Source: Bacillus tequilensis KCTC 13622
GTDB lineage: Bacteria; Bacillota; Bacilli; Bacillales; Bacillaceae
NCBI RefSeq assembly: GCF_000507145.1
Contig: NZ_AYTO01000031.1
Location: 1-64,000 of the forward strand
Length of the DNA: 64,000 nt
Reading direction: 5' to 3'
Part shown: positions 25,360-34,681 of the stretch, in pieces
Layout: each line of letters begins with the position of its first letter
How positions within the stretch are numbered: the stretch's first letter is position 1
The notes under the pieces: model-generated
Seen by the model: the letters and a program-made list of their open reading frames with translations, nothing else
Told to the model about the DNA's origin: nothing
Database searches by the model: none
Translations under genes and position numbers: made by a program

Positions 25360-27519
25360 TTATTTTACCATAGACAGCGATACTCTGCCTTTTTGTACAT
25401 CTACGCCATCAACCCACACCGTCACAATATCACCGACGGATACGACATCAAGAGGATGCTTGACGAATTGATTGCTGAGCTTTGAGATATGCACAAGCCC
25501 GTCTTGTTTGACTCCGATATCAACAAACGCTCCGAAGTCCACTACATTGCGCACGGTGCCCTGCAGTTCCATTCCCTCTTTCAAATCTTCCAGCTGAAGG
25601 ACATCTGTTTTCAGTAAGGGCTTAGGCACCTCATCACGCGGATCGCGTTCCGGCCTTGTCAGTTGCTCACAAATATCTTTCAGAGTGATTTCACCGATTC
25701 CCAGCTCTTTTGCCGTTTCAGAAAGCGCAAGCTGATTGATTTTGTCCTTTAATTCCGCCGTGCCGATTTGTTCTGTTGAAAGACCAAGCTTTTTCAATAA
25801 CGCTTTTGTTTCCTTATAGCTTTCCGGGTGGATGCCCGTTCTGTCCAAAGGCTCTGTCCCTTCCTGCACCCTTAAGAAACCGATGCATTGCTCATAGGTT
25901 TTCGCACCGAGTCTCGGAATGTCCTTTAGTTCTTTTCGATTGGAAAACTTTCCGATTTCCTCGCGTTTTTTGACAATGTTGCCTGCGACAGACTTTGATA
26001 ATCCCGCTACATATTGAAGCAGCGCGGCGGATGCTGTGTTAACGTTTACTCCAACTTGGTTTACAACGGTTTCAACAACAAACCGCAGAGATTCATTTAA
26101 GCGCTTTTGGCTGACGTCATGCTGGTACTGCCCGACGCCAACAGACTTCGGATCGATCTTGACGAGTTCCGCGAGCGGGTCTTGAAGTCTTCTCGCGATA
26201 GATACAGCACTGCGCTCTTCAACCTTAAGCTCAGGGAATTCTTCTCTGGCAAGCTCAGAAGCCGAATATACGCTTGCTCCCGCTTCATTGACGATCACAT
26301 AATAAATTTTACGCGGCATGTCCTTCAGTACATTAACGATGAACTGCTCTGTTTCTCTGGATGCCGTGCCGTTTCCGATCGCCACCATCTCGACTTGGTG
26401 CTGCTCAAGAATCTTTTTCACTTTTTCATGGGCTTCTTTTGTTTTGTTGACTGGCGCATGCGGATAGATGACATCAATCTCCAAAACTTTTCCGGTCTCA
26501 TCTGACACAGCGAGCTTGCAGCCAGTTCGGAAGGCTGGGTCAACACCGAGAACGGTTTTGCCTTTCATCGGCGGCTGAAGCAGAAGCTTTCTCAAGTTTT
26601 CAGAGAAAATATGAATCGCCTGTTCATCCGCTTTTTCTGACAGCTCTTTTCTGATTTCACGTTCGATTGCCGGCTGAATCAGCCTTTTATAACTGTCTTC
26701 AATCGTCTCCTGCAAAATTTCTTTTACAGACGTTGCGCGGTTTTTGATGATTTGCTTTTCTAAATATGCCTTAATGTGATCCGCTGGCGGTTCGATAGAC
26801 ACCTTTAAAATGTCTTCTTTTTCGCCGCGGTTCATCGCCAACACTCTGTGCGGAACGACTTTTGCGATTGGCTCTTCATACTCATAATACATTTCATATA
26901 CATTTTTCTCATCGGCGTCTGCCGATTTTCCGGCTGCAGACTTAATGGTTCCTTTTTTGAAGGTTTCCTGGCGAATCCACTTTCTGAAATTCGGCTCGTC
27001 TGAGATTTGCTCAGCAATAATGTGCTTGGCGCCTTCAATCGCTTCTTCCCGTGTGAACACTTCTTTTTCTTCGCTGATGTATTTGTCTGCAACTGCTGCC
27101 AGACGGTTATCTTGCGGGAGTGTCAGAATATAGTCGGCAAGCGGATCGAGACCTTTGCTTTTCGCAACTGTCGCCTTTGTTTTGCGTTTTTGTTTATACG
27201 GGCGGTAAAGGTCTTCCACTTCCTGAAGCTTCACCGATTGCTCAATTTTACGTTTTAGATCATCTGTCAGTTTATCCTGCTCTGCAATCAGCCTGATGAC
27301 TTCTTCTTTTCGCTGATTCAGGTTTTGTATGTATTGCCAGCGTTCAGAAATCGTCTGAATCTGAACCTCATCCATTGACCCCGTCTGCTCTTTTCGGTAT
27401 CGGGCGATAAACGGGACTGTGTTGCCGTCCTCCAGCAGGCGGATGACACTTTCAACGTGTTTTTGTGACAAACCTATTTCTTTCGCAATTTGCTGTTTTA
27501 AAAGGGCTGACGTTTCCAT
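25360..27519 (-). CDS. tex: Tex-family RNA-binding transcription factor
   Basis: This 719-residue Tex protein (YdcI) has an N-terminal helical domain, a YqgF-like RNase H fold (VLGVDPAFRTGCKLAVSD, about residues 325-342), helix-hairpin-helix repeats (KDIPRLGAKTYEQCIGFLRV) and a C-terminal S1 RNA-binding domain (GTVRNVVDFGAFVDIGVKQDG). Tex contacts RNA polymerase and nucleic acid. It converges with cmpA; a hairpin CTGCT/AGCAG at the cmpA end may serve both. Confidence 0.94.
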   Translation of the reverse strand: METSALLKQQIAKEIGLSQKHVESVIRLLEDGNTVPFIARYRKEQTGSMDEVQIQTISERWQYIQNLNQRKEEVIRLIAEQDKLTDDLKRKIEQSVKLQEVEDLYRPYKQKRKTKATVAKSKGLDPLADYILTLPQDNRLAAVADKYISEEKEVFTREEAIEGAKHIIAEQISDEPNFRKWIRQETFKKGTIKSAAGKSADADEKNVYEMYYEYEEPIAKVVPHRVLAMNRGEKEDILKVSIEPPADHIKAYLEKQIIKNRATSVKEILQETIEDSYKRLIQPAIEREIRKELSEKADEQAIHIFSENLRKLLLQPPMKGKTVLGVDPAFRTGCKLAVSDETGKVLEIDVIYPHAPVNKTKEAHEKVKKILEQHQVEMVAIGNGTASRETEQFIVNVLKDMPRKIYYVIVNEAGASVYSASELAREEFPELKVEERSAVSIARRLQDPLAELVKIDPKSVGVGQYQHDVSQKRLNESLRFVVETVVNQVGVNVNTASAALLQYVAGLSKSVAGNIVKKREEIGKFSNRKELKDIPRLGAKTYEQCIGFLRVQEGTEPLDRTGIHPESYKETKALLKKLGLSTEQIGTAELKDKINQLALSETAKELGIGEITLKDICEQLTRPERDPRDEVPKPLLKTDVLQLEDLKEGMELQGTVRNVVDFGAFVDIGVKQDGLVHISKLSNQFVKHPLDVVSVGDIVTVWVDGVDVQKGRVSLSMVK

Positions 27520-27649
27520 ATAACCAAAGCCTCCAATATTGTCGTTCTATCTCTAGTGTATCAAAAACCGAAAAAAACACATAAAAAAAGACAGCTGCCG
27601 CTGCCGGTTTTTTTCCTCTTATTTCAACATGTCCGTTTAATTGCCTGTA

Positions 27650-27680
27650 AAAAAAGAAGCCGGTATTCCGGCTTCTTTTT
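27650..27680 (-). terminator. Terminator of the sigB operon
   Basis: AAGAAGCCGG/CCGGCTTCTTTTT hairpin, 13 bases after rsbX. Confidence 0.9.
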
Positions 27681-27692
27681 GTTCTTATTCTC

Positions 27693-28292
27693 CTAGGACA
27701 GCTGTCCAAGAATATAGGTCAGATCGTCTTTTCTTGATGTCGTATACATTTTCAGTGAATTCGATATGTCTTCTACCGATTGGCCTTTTTTCAAATGGGA
27801 GCGGATATCGGGTACGTTGAGTCCATCTGTATGTATAATGAACTTTGAACCCTTTTCATAAGTGGCGGTATGCGTTTTGTATTTTTGCGGCTTGCCTGAT
27901 AAGTAGCCCGAAATCGGCAGAGGATAAAAGCTTTCACCAGACGGGGAATGCAGAATAAACCGTACGTTTCCGACAGAGCAGTACGTAAACTGCCTTTGTT
28001 CAAAATTGATTTTCAGGATTGACGCTGTAGCGCCTCTTTTGTTTTTCATGGCCTGATTACAGCGTTCGATAATGCTTTGTACGTCTTCATCCGCATAGTT
28101 TTTCACTAAGTCTTTAATTGCTGAAGAAGATTCGTTGGCAAGCGACCCGCTTCCAAGTCCGTCAGCTACCGCACAAATTAGCTCCTTATCATCAGCTTTC
28201 ATAAAAAAGCTGTCACCGCAAATCGATTTTCCTTCTTTATTCAGTTGGTATACAAGAGTTTGAATATGCTCGTTTTCTTCAACCTGGATCAT
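27693..28292 (-). CDS. rsbX: Phosphoserine phosphatase RsbX
   Basis: This 199-residue PP2C-type phosphatase dephosphorylates RsbS and RsbR and resets the stressosome after stress. The metal-binding aspartates are in CAVADGLGSGSLA (about 35-47), and HTDGLNVPD and KDDLTYILG are near the end. It is the last gene of the operon, overlapping the sigB stop by one base, and is made from the sigma-B-dependent promoter, closing a negative feedback loop. Confidence 0.97.
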   Translation of the reverse strand: MIQVEENEHIQTLVYQLNKEGKSICGDSFFMKADDKELICAVADGLGSGSLANESSSAIKDLVKNYADEDVQSIIERCNQAMKNKRGATASILKINFEQRQFTYCSVGNVRFILHSPSGESFYPLPISGYLSGKPQKYKTHTATYEKGSKFIIHTDGLNVPDIRSHLKKGQSVEDISNSLKMYTTSRKDDLTYILGQLS

Positions 28293-29080
28293 TACATTAA
28301 CTCCATCGAGGGATCTTCAATCAAGGCCTCTCTGAGCTTCTTCACAGCTTTGCGCTGCAGACGCGAGACGTGCATTTGAGATATACCGAGAATGTCCCCA
28401 GTTTCTTTTTGGCTTTTGTTTTGGATATACGTAAGGTCTATGATTTGTTTTTCACGGTCTGAAAGGACATGGAACACGCTTTGCAGCATCATTTGCTGGT
28501 TCACCCGCTCATATCCGTCCTCCTGTGATCCGACAATATCAAGAATTGTGACCGTGCTTCCGTCCGAATCCGCTTCAATGCTGTGGTCAACAGATAGAGC
28601 CTGATAGCTTTTGCCCATTTCCATCGTTTCAAGAACTTCTTCTTCTGAAACATCGAGAAATTCGGCAATCTCTTCGACTTTCGGTGACCTTTGGGTTTCA
28701 GTCGTCAGCTGATCAACCGCCATTTTGATTCTTGGGCCCAGCTCTTTAATCCGTCTCGGTACGTGAACGCTCCACGTTTTATCTCTTAGGAAACGTTTAA
28801 TTTCACCGATGATTGTCGGAATCGCAAAAGCTTCAAACGATTTGCCGACGACGGGATCGTATCGCTTAATCGCACCAAGCAGCCCGATCATGCCGACCTG
28901 ACGAAGGTCCTCGTGAAAGCTTTTGCCTTTTGAATATTTTTTCGCAAGCATATCAACCAAATTTGTATACACCCGCACAAGCGTTTCCTGCGCCTGTTCA
29001 TCTTGATTTGTTTGGTAATCGCTTATGAGCCGATCGACTTCATCTTTAGTTAGTTTCGTAGTTTTTGATGGTTGTGTCAT
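28292..29080 (-). CDS. sigB: General stress sigma factor SigB
   Basis: This 262-residue alternative sigma factor has region 2 (DLRQVGMIGLLGAIKRYDP, FEAFAIPTIIGEIKRFLRD), region 3 (SVHVPRRIKELGPR) and region 4 helix-turn-helix (KETGDILGISQMHVSRLQRKAVKKLRE). The start at 29080 (MTQPSK) lies inside rsbW, an overlap typical of the partner-switch genes. It directs hundreds of general-stress genes; sigma-B-like promoters are seen in this window before rsbV, gsiB, ydaT and ydaS. Confidence 0.98.
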   Translation of the reverse strand: MTQPSKTTKLTKDEVDRLISDYQTNQDEQAQETLVRVYTNLVDMLAKKYSKGKSFHEDLRQVGMIGLLGAIKRYDPVVGKSFEAFAIPTIIGEIKRFLRDKTWSVHVPRRIKELGPRIKMAVDQLTTETQRSPKVEEIAEFLDVSEEEVLETMEMGKSYQALSVDHSIEADSDGSTVTILDIVGSQEDGYERVNQQMMLQSVFHVLSDREKQIIDLTYIQNKSQKETGDILGISQMHVSRLQRKAVKKLREALIEDPSMELM

Positions 29081-29528
29081 GATCAACTCGCTCCCCATTT
29101 AAATACTTTGTCATCGCTACGGTGACGCCTGAGTTGTTTTGCACTCTGACTTCATCCATGAGCGTTTCCATTAAATATAGACCGAGCCCTCCTTCTGATA
29201 ATTGATCAACTGTGTGCGAAGGTGTGTACGGGCCTAGATCTTGCTGCTTTTGATCGAAATCAAAGCTGTCTCCTTCATCCGCCACAATCACCTCTAACCG
29301 GTCTTCGAACACACCGAATCGTATTGACACTTCCCCATTTTTATCTTCTTTGTAAGCGTGCTGAACCGCATTTGTACACGCTTCACTGACTGCGATTTTC
29401 AGATCTTCAATTTCATCGTACGTATAGCCCATTCTGCTTGCGACGCCTGACAGCGTCAGCCTTATAATTCCCACGTATTCAGGCTGGGCCGGCACTTTCA
29501 TTTCGATGTAATCAGCGTTATTCTTCAT
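29046..29528 (-). CDS. rsbW: Anti-sigma-B factor kinase RsbW
   Basis: This 160-residue GHKL-fold serine kinase either binds SigB or phosphorylates RsbV. The N-box ([13 protein letters not shown]), G1 ([10 protein letters not shown]) and G2 ([16 protein letters not shown]) motifs are intact. It overlaps rsbV by four bases at its start and sigB by 35 bases at its end, ensuring coupled translation. Confidence 0.97.
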   Translation of the reverse strand: MKNNADYIEMKVPAQPEYVGIIRLTLSGVASRMGYTYDEIEDLKIAVSEACTNAVQHAYKEDKNGEVSIRFGVFEDRLEVIVADEGDSFDFDQKQQDLGPYTPSHTVDQLSEGGLGLYLMETLMDEVRVQNNSGVTVAMTKYLNGERVDHDTTIKNYETN

Positions 29529-29854
29529 TGCACTCCACCTTCTGACTTTGCAGAAATATCAATGATGTCCTTCAGACCTGTGATGTCAAACAGACGGATC
29601 AGCCGGTCAGAAAGATTTTCAAGCTTCAGCGAACCGCCTTGTTTTTTCACTGTCTTAAAGACACCTACAAAAACGCCCAGTCCGGTACTATCCATGTAGC
29701 TCACATCTTTCAGGCAAATTTTTAAATCAGCGCCTTGTTCTGCCAGAGGAACAAGTTTCTCTCTGAGCACCGGAGCTGAATATACATCGATTTCTCCTGC
29801 AATATTTACTTGTATATCATTCTCGTTTTGCTTCACATCAACATTTATATTCAT
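29525..29854 (-). CDS. rsbV: Anti-anti-sigma factor RsbV
   Basis: This 109-residue STAS-domain protein carries the phosphorylated serine/threonine region [15 protein letters not shown] (about residues 50-64). Dephospho-RsbV captures RsbW and frees SigB. I chose the ATG at 29854 (MNINVDV); an in-frame ATG three codons upstream is less likely. It is the first gene after the internal sigma-B promoter. Confidence 0.97.
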   Translation of the reverse strand: MNINVDVKQNENDIQVNIAGEIDVYSAPVLREKLVPLAEQGADLKICLKDVSYMDSTGLGVFVGVFKTVKKQGGSLKLENLSDRLIRLFDITGLKDIIDISAKSEGGVQ

Positions 29855-29895
29855 ACATATCACCTCAAATTTTCCTTCAAATCACTAATTCACTT

Positions 29896-29921
29896 ATACC
29901 CACGGCCGGCTGATGCTAAAC
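29896..29921 (-). promoter_or_regulatory. Sigma-B promoter of rsbVW-sigB-rsbX
   Basis: GTTTAG (29916-29921), 14-base spacer, GGGTAT (29896-29901) on the minus strand. The -35 overlaps the rsbU stop codon. This is the autoregulatory promoter of the operon. Confidence 0.92.
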
Positions 29922-30923
29922 CTTTCTTCGCAAAACAATTAACGTAAAATCATCGTGAAGCTGAAAGTCCTGCAATTTGAGGAGGCTGTCATAAATGTTT
30001 TTGACCATTTCCTGCGCGGAGGAACACATATGTTCCTCAATGAGTTTCTGTAAATCAGGACGCTCCAAGAAACCATTTTCTGTTCTGCATTCTGTGACGC
30101 CGTCAGAAAATAACACAATCATATCGCCCGTTTCGAGATGCTGATCGAATTGTTTATAGTCATAATCCTGCGAGATGCCGAGAACAAGCCCTTTGGCCTC
30201 TAAATCGTAAAACGTGTTGTCTTTTTGAGAATAATAGAATCCCGGTTCATGTCCCGCTGAAGCATATGTAATTTGATGTTTGTCCATATTGTAATTTGCA
30301 TAAAACATCGTAATAAACATGCTGGCATCAACATTTTGCTCAACAACCCGGTTTAAATTTTTCAGCACCTGAGAAGGGTGTATGCCCGTTTCCGGCAAAG
30401 AATCCATCGCATATTTAATCATGGACATACAAAGAGCCGCCGGAATGCCTTTTCCGATCACATCAGCAATTGCGATATTGATGGATTCCTTGTCTTTGAC
30501 AAAGTGATAGTAATCACCGCTCATCTGTTTAGCGGGCACACTGATGGCGCCGATATCCAGCGCTTCTTCTTGCGGAATCTTTGTTCCTAGCAGCGTCTGC
30601 TGAACATTTGCCGCGATTTCAATTTCTGATTTGATTTCCTGCTGTATCCCCCTAAGGGTTTGATGCTCCTGATAAGCCATTCCATACCCAATCATGACTT
30701 CTATTAAAAAATCCAGCGAATGAAAAACATCTTCCGGGAGACTCGGATACAGCTCCTTCAGCACTTTTCGGTGTATGCTGATGATTTCTTCCGGAGGAAT
30801 TTGATGCTCGATTGTTTTTCGGCTGAATTTTTGGGCCTGATATAAAGATGTTTCTGTTAATTCGGCTATATATCGACTAAGCAGCTGGTGATACCGCTGC
30901 TCAATAACCTCCCTAAAATCCAC
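29916..30923 (-). CDS. rsbU: PP2C phosphatase RsbU
   Basis: This 335-residue environmental-stress phosphatase has an N-terminal helical RsbT-binding domain (1-84) and a PP2C catalytic domain (SVPAKQMSGDYYHF, IAIADVIGKGIPAAL, VLFSDGVTECR). It dephosphorylates RsbV when activated by RsbT. The start is GTG at 30923 preceded by GGAGGT; the upstream in-frame ATG has no ribosome site. Confidence 0.97.
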   Translation of the reverse strand: MDFREVIEQRYHQLLSRYIAELTETSLYQAQKFSRKTIEHQIPPEEIISIHRKVLKELYPSLPEDVFHSLDFLIEVMIGYGMAYQEHQTLRGIQQEIKSEIEIAANVQQTLLGTKIPQEEALDIGAISVPAKQMSGDYYHFVKDKESINIAIADVIGKGIPAALCMSMIKYAMDSLPETGIHPSQVLKNLNRVVEQNVDASMFITMFYANYNMDKHQITYASAGHEPGFYYSQKDNTFYDLEAKGLVLGISQDYDYKQFDQHLETGDMIVLFSDGVTECRTENGFLERPDLQKLIEEHMCSSAQEMVKNIYDSLLKLQDFQLHDDFTLIVLRRKV

Positions 30924-30934
30924 TTTCTTACCTC

Positions 30935-31336
30935 CTACCGAAGCCATTTAATGGCTTGTATCTCTGTTCCTTCCCCCGTTACGGAATTTAAGCTGAATTC
31001 ATCCATCAGCCTTTTCACGCCGGGAAGTCCCGCTCCGAGTCCGCCAGACGTTGAAAATCCGTCTTCCATGACTTTGCGGATATCGGGAATTCCCGGCCCT
31101 TTGTCTTCCGCTATGATTTTGAGGCCTTTTTTTCCTCTGTCAGCGACCTGTTCAATTCCGATCTGGCCTTTACCGGCATATAAATAAATGTTTCTGGCTA
31201 ATTCTGAAATAGCCGTTGTAATTCTAGCCTGGTCTACAGTGCCGAAACCCAGTTCTTTTGCAACGTTTCGCCCCAGCTGTCTGGCGGCCACAATATCCCA
31301 TTCTGTCATGATTTTTACACAGGATTGGTCGTTCAT
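30935..31336 (-). CDS. rsbT: Stressosome switch kinase RsbT
   Basis: This 133-residue GHKL serine/threonine kinase has N-box ITTAISELARNIYLYA and G-boxes EDKGPGI and GLGAGLPGVKRLMDEF. Held in the stressosome by RsbS/RsbR, it is released on stress to activate RsbU. It lies three bases after rsbS and 11 before rsbU. Confidence 0.97.
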   Translation of the reverse strand: MNDQSCVKIMTEWDIVAARQLGRNVAKELGFGTVDQARITTAISELARNIYLYAGKGQIGIEQVADRGKKGLKIIAEDKGPGIPDIRKVMEDGFSTSGGLGAGLPGVKRLMDEFSLNSVTGEGTEIQAIKWLR

Positions 31337-31339
31337 TCG

Positions 31340-31705
31340 CTATTCCCCCAATTCCCGCTTCAATGTCTCAAGCCCCTGCTCTAAGTCGAGCGCAGTTTCG
31401 ATTTCCTCAAGCGCGATTCCAAGCTCAATCAGTGTCACTGCTACAGCAGGCTGAATTCCCGTCAAAACCACTTTTGCGCCCATTAGTTTGGACATCGTGA
31501 TCACGTCGCCAAGCACTTTTGCGATAAAGGAATCAATCATGTCCACAGATGTCAGGTCAATGACAACTCCGTTAGCGCCTGTTTCGTATATTTTATTTAA
31601 TAAGTCTTCTTGAAAGGTTAATGCGGTTTGGTCATCAAGTTCCCATTGAATGGACACTAATAAGCAATTATACAGTTTCAAGATCGGGATTTTCGGATGT
31701 CTCAA
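31340..31705 (-). CDS. rsbS: Stressosome scaffold protein RsbS
   Basis: This 121-residue single STAS-domain protein forms the stressosome core with RsbR and sequesters RsbT. The phosphorylation site serine is in [15 protein letters not shown] (Ser about 59). The start is TTG at 31705 (reads [10 protein letters not shown]) behind a GGGGGA site, giving the known length; the frame is open upstream into rsbRA. Confidence 0.96.
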
Positions 31706-31709
31706 AATG

Positions 31710-32534
31710 TTATTCCCCCAATGAAACAATTTTTCGATCTGTCATTTCCAAAGCCGTTTGAATTCCTTTTTGCAGGGTATTCTTAGTAATAACTTGGGAT
31801 AAATCAATGCCAAGGTTGACGATGGTCTGAGCAATCTCCGGACGGATTCCGGCAAGCAGGCATTTTGCTCCGACAAGCCTTACCGCTTCAGACGCTTGAA
31901 TAATATGATGGGCAACCATCGTGTCGACGACCGGCACGCCCGTAATATCTATCAAAACGACTTGTGAGCGATATTTGACGACGCCATTAAGCAGATTTTC
32001 CATAATTCGTTTTGCGCGTTCGGTATCAATTGTTCCGACCAGCGGCATCACAGTGATATTTTCAAACACCGGGATGAGCGGCGCCGACAGCTCCTGCAGG
32101 GCGATTTTTTGCAGGGATACTGTTTTTTCCCAGGAGATGGAGTACTGATTAAAGATTTCTGTATTAATCGGGCTGAAAAAGCGGTCAATCTGCCAGATTA
32201 GTTCCGTACTCTCTTGATCTGGCAATCTCTTATCATTCATTTTTGTGTAGAGACCCTTCCAGAATTCAGCAAGCGCCGTAGCGAGAAACTTCAAAGAAAG
32301 TCCGATTTGCACGGCTCTCAGCGCCAGTTCACTGATTTGGTCCTCAGCAGAGATGTCATCCTTAACAGATAAAAGAAGAATGTCGATATATTCTTTAGAT
32401 ATATTTTCATACACTTGATCAGTGAGCTGATATGATTCTTGCTCGCTTAATTCTTTTAGTGTGTCAGTCCACAGTTGGAGCAGTTCATTTTGATTCTCGG
32501 CAATGAACTGGTATACAGTCTGGTTCGACATCAA
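31710..32534 (-). CDS. rsbRA: Stressosome protein RsbRA
   Basis: This 274-residue co-antagonist has an N-terminal non-heme globin-like sensor domain (about 1-140), a linker helix and a C-terminal STAS domain with phosphorylatable threonines ([15 protein letters not shown] and the upstream [14 protein letters not shown]). Heads of RsbR protrude from the stressosome as sensory turrets. First gene of the sigB operon. Confidence 0.97.
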   Translation of the reverse strand: MMSNQTVYQFIAENQNELLQLWTDTLKELSEQESYQLTDQVYENISKEYIDILLLSVKDDISAEDQISELALRAVQIGLSLKFLATALAEFWKGLYTKMNDKRLPDQESTELIWQIDRFFSPINTEIFNQYSISWEKTVSLQKIALQELSAPLIPVFENITVMPLVGTIDTERAKRIMENLLNGVVKYRSQVVLIDITGVPVVDTMVAHHIIQASEAVRLVGAKCLLAGIRPEIAQTIVNLGIDLSQVITKNTLQKGIQTALEMTDRKIVSLGE

Positions 32535-32583
32535 ATTCGCTTACCTCCCGATAAAAAGCAACATATTTTTTCGTTATTTCATT

Positions 32584-32612
32584 ATTATATCGCTAATTTT
32601 TTTTGAAAACAA
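32584..32612 (-). promoter_or_regulatory. Sigma-A promoter of the rsbR-sigB operon
   Basis: Minus strand TTGTTT (32607-32612), 17 bases, perfect TATAAT (32584-32589). It lies directly downstream of the ndoA terminator. Confidence 0.8.
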
Positions 32613-32636
32613 AAAAAGTTGCTCTATTTGAGCAAC
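32611..32636 (-). terminator. Terminator of ndoAI-ndoA
   Basis: GTTGCTC/GAGCAAC hairpin with a seven-T tail on the minus strand. Confidence 0.88.
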
Positions 32637-32648
32637 CTGTACATATGT

Positions 32649-32999
32649 CTAAAAATCAATGAGTGCCAAACTGATTTGTAAGGCTTCATCAACCTTATCC
32701 ATCATTTCATCATCCAGATGAGTAATCTTATCCGTTAACCTTTGCTTGTCAATCGTCCGAATTTGCTCCAGCAAAATAACGGAATCTCTTTCAAAACCGT
32801 AGCGTTTTGCATCGATTTCGACGTGGGTTGGTAATTTCGCTTTCTGTATTTGTGCTGTTATGGCTGCAACAATAGCAGTTGGGCTGAAGCGATTTCCGAT
32901 GTCATTTTGGATCACTAAAACCGGGCGCACCCCGCCTTGCTCTGAGCCAACAACAGGAGATAAATCAGCAAAATAAACATCGCCGCGTTTCACAATCAA
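32649..32999 (-). CDS. ndoA: MazF-type mRNA interferase NdoA (EndoA)
   Basis: This 116-residue toxin endoribonuclease (UACAU-specific in B. subtilis) has the PemK/MazF fold: [29 protein letters not shown], active-site Arg/Thr in [14 protein letters not shown]. It inhibits growth by mRNA cleavage. The antitoxin gene ends four bases upstream. The pair precedes the rsb operon as in 168 and some read-through into rsbRA is likely. Confidence 0.97.
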   Translation of the reverse strand: MIVKRGDVYFADLSPVVGSEQGGVRPVLVIQNDIGNRFSPTAIVAAITAQIQKAKLPTHVEIDAKRYGFERDSVILLEQIRTIDKQRLTDKITHLDDEMMDKVDEALQISLALIDF

Positions 33000-33003
33000 A
33001 TGA

Positions 33004-33285
33004 TTATCCTCCGCTGACTAAGCGCTCAACTGTCGTTTCAGCCTCGCACTCCGCAAAGTGAGCCTCAGAAGAAATATTCAGGTTGATTTTCGCCATTTCC
33101 ATATAGCCGCGTCTCATCAAATCACGGTTGTGACGAGTTGTTCGTTCGCTGACATACGCTCTCACTGCTTGTGATATCAGTTCGTTTCTGCTTCGTTTCT
33201 CCCGCATCGCTACACCATCCAATTCAGCCACTAGGTTTTCGGGCAAGCTGATTTTCATTTCGGTTCTTGCGCTGGATTCAGACAA
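33004..33285 (-). CDS. ndoAI: Antitoxin NdoAI (EndoAI)
   Basis: This 93-residue antitoxin has an N-terminal ribbon-helix-helix DNA-binding domain ([39 protein letters not shown]) and a C-terminal toxin-blocking tail ([18 protein letters not shown]). The start is TTG at 33285 behind GGAGGTG. It neutralises NdoA and probably autoregulates. Cotranscribed with the toxin. Confidence 0.95.
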   Translation of the reverse strand: MSESSARTEMKISLPENLVAELDGVAMREKRSRNELISQAVRAYVSERTTRHNRDLMRRGYMEMAKINLNISSEAHFAECEAETTVERLVSGG

Positions 33286-33399
33286 AAAACATACACCTCC
33301 ACCAAACTTACGGATACGACTCTTTATCCATCCAGTGATAATGATACCATTATTCACTCTTCAAGCAAAGCTGTTTTATGAATTCTCCATTGAGATGAG

Positions 33400-34569
33400 C
33401 TATTTGCTTGCATTTTCCTGCAATAAAGGATTTCTCAATTCCATTATACTCCCATTTTCCAAAAACATACGGGGAACACGGGAACTTATTGTACAAGACA
33501 CCTCGTAGTTGATGGTTTCCAGCCTGCCGGCGATTTCATCCATGGAAATATATTCATCCCCCTGCCGGCCTATTAATGTTACTTTTGTGCCCGGCGGATA
33601 TTCCTGATCCAGTTCCACCATAAATTGGTCCATGCAAATTCGGCCGGCGATTTTCAGCCGTTTTCCCTTCACAAGAATCTCGGTTCCTTTCAATTTTCGA
33701 AGCCAGCCGTCGGCATAGCCAACAGGCACCGTTCCGATCCATGTGTCTTTTTCTGCTGTGTATTCCGCTCCATAGCTGACACTCTCGCCTTTTCTGATTA
33801 ATTTAACATGAGACAGCGTCGAATGCAGGGTAAATGCAGGGAGCAGCTGAAACGGTATTTCGTCCGTAATGTCGGCTGACGGACGGAGGCCGTACATGCC
33901 AATGCCGAATCTGACCGCGTTGAAAAAGCCTTTTTTCAGACGAAGACCGGCGGCGCTGTTCGCGCAGTGGACCATCAGGTTCTTTAACGGCAGCGGCGCA
34001 ATCAGCTCTTTAAAGCGCTCAAATTGCATCAAAAAATAGCTTCTTTCTTTTTCATCCGCTGTCGCAAAATGGGTAAATACCCCCTTGCACTTTAAACGGG
34101 GGTTGCGGTCAAGAATCGCCAGCACGTTCTGAACTTCTTCTTCCGATTTTACGCCAAGCCTGTTCATCCCCGTATCGACCTTCAAATGAAAATGAAGAGG
34201 ACGTTTTTTCAAGTGGCGGGCTGCTTCCTGAAGCCATTCAACAGAATAGCCTGTTAATGTCACGTCATATTCCGCCGCGATTTCCGCATACTCCGGCGGG
34301 ACCGCGCCAAGCACTAATATAGGCGCCTTAAAGCCCTTGTTGCGCAGGGAAATCGCTTCATCCAGAATGGCCACCGCCAAGCATGAAGCACCTGCATCAA
34401 GTGCCGCCTGCGCTGTTTCTGCGTCGCCATGCCCGTAGGCGTTCGCTTTTACAACCGCTATCAGTTGGACATGTTCGCCGATGTGTTTTTTCATATTGCT
34501 GACATTTTCCTTTATTGCGGACAAGTCGATTTCTGCCCACGTATCTCTGTAAAAAGGTTTTGTGCTCAT
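33400..34569 (-). CDS. alr: Alanine racemase
   Basis: This 389-residue PLP enzyme interconverts L- and D-alanine for peptidoglycan. PLP lysine in AVVKANAYGHG (Lys39 region), catalytic tyrosine in SYGAEYTAE, and RICMDQFMVEL are present. The MSTKPF start uses the second of two ATGs. It lies between ydcC and ndoAI as in B. subtilis and is the main vegetative alanine racemase. Confidence 0.97.
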   Translation of the reverse strand: MSTKPFYRDTWAEIDLSAIKENVSNMKKHIGEHVQLIAVVKANAYGHGDAETAQAALDAGASCLAVAILDEAISLRNKGFKAPILVLGAVPPEYAEIAAEYDVTLTGYSVEWLQEAARHLKKRPLHFHLKVDTGMNRLGVKSEEEVQNVLAILDRNPRLKCKGVFTHFATADEKERSYFLMQFERFKELIAPLPLKNLMVHCANSAAGLRLKKGFFNAVRFGIGMYGLRPSADITDEIPFQLLPAFTLHSTLSHVKLIRKGESVSYGAEYTAEKDTWIGTVPVGYADGWLRKLKGTEILVKGKRLKIAGRICMDQFMVELDQEYPPGTKVTLIGRQGDEYISMDEIAGRLETINYEVSCTISSRVPRMFLENGSIMELRNPLLQENASK

Positions 34570-34651
34570 CATGACACTTCCTAGCTTTTATTCAATATCA
34601 TTTACATATCATACTAAAATTATAGACAAAGGGAAATGATCCCTAACGAAA

Positions 34652-34676
34652 AAAGGCCAAATCACGTTTGGCCTTT
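34652..34676 (-). terminator. Terminator of ydcC
   Basis: AAAGGCCAAA/TTTGGCCTTTTTT stem, directly after the ydcC stop. Confidence 0.88.
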
Positions 34677-34681
34677 GGCGA

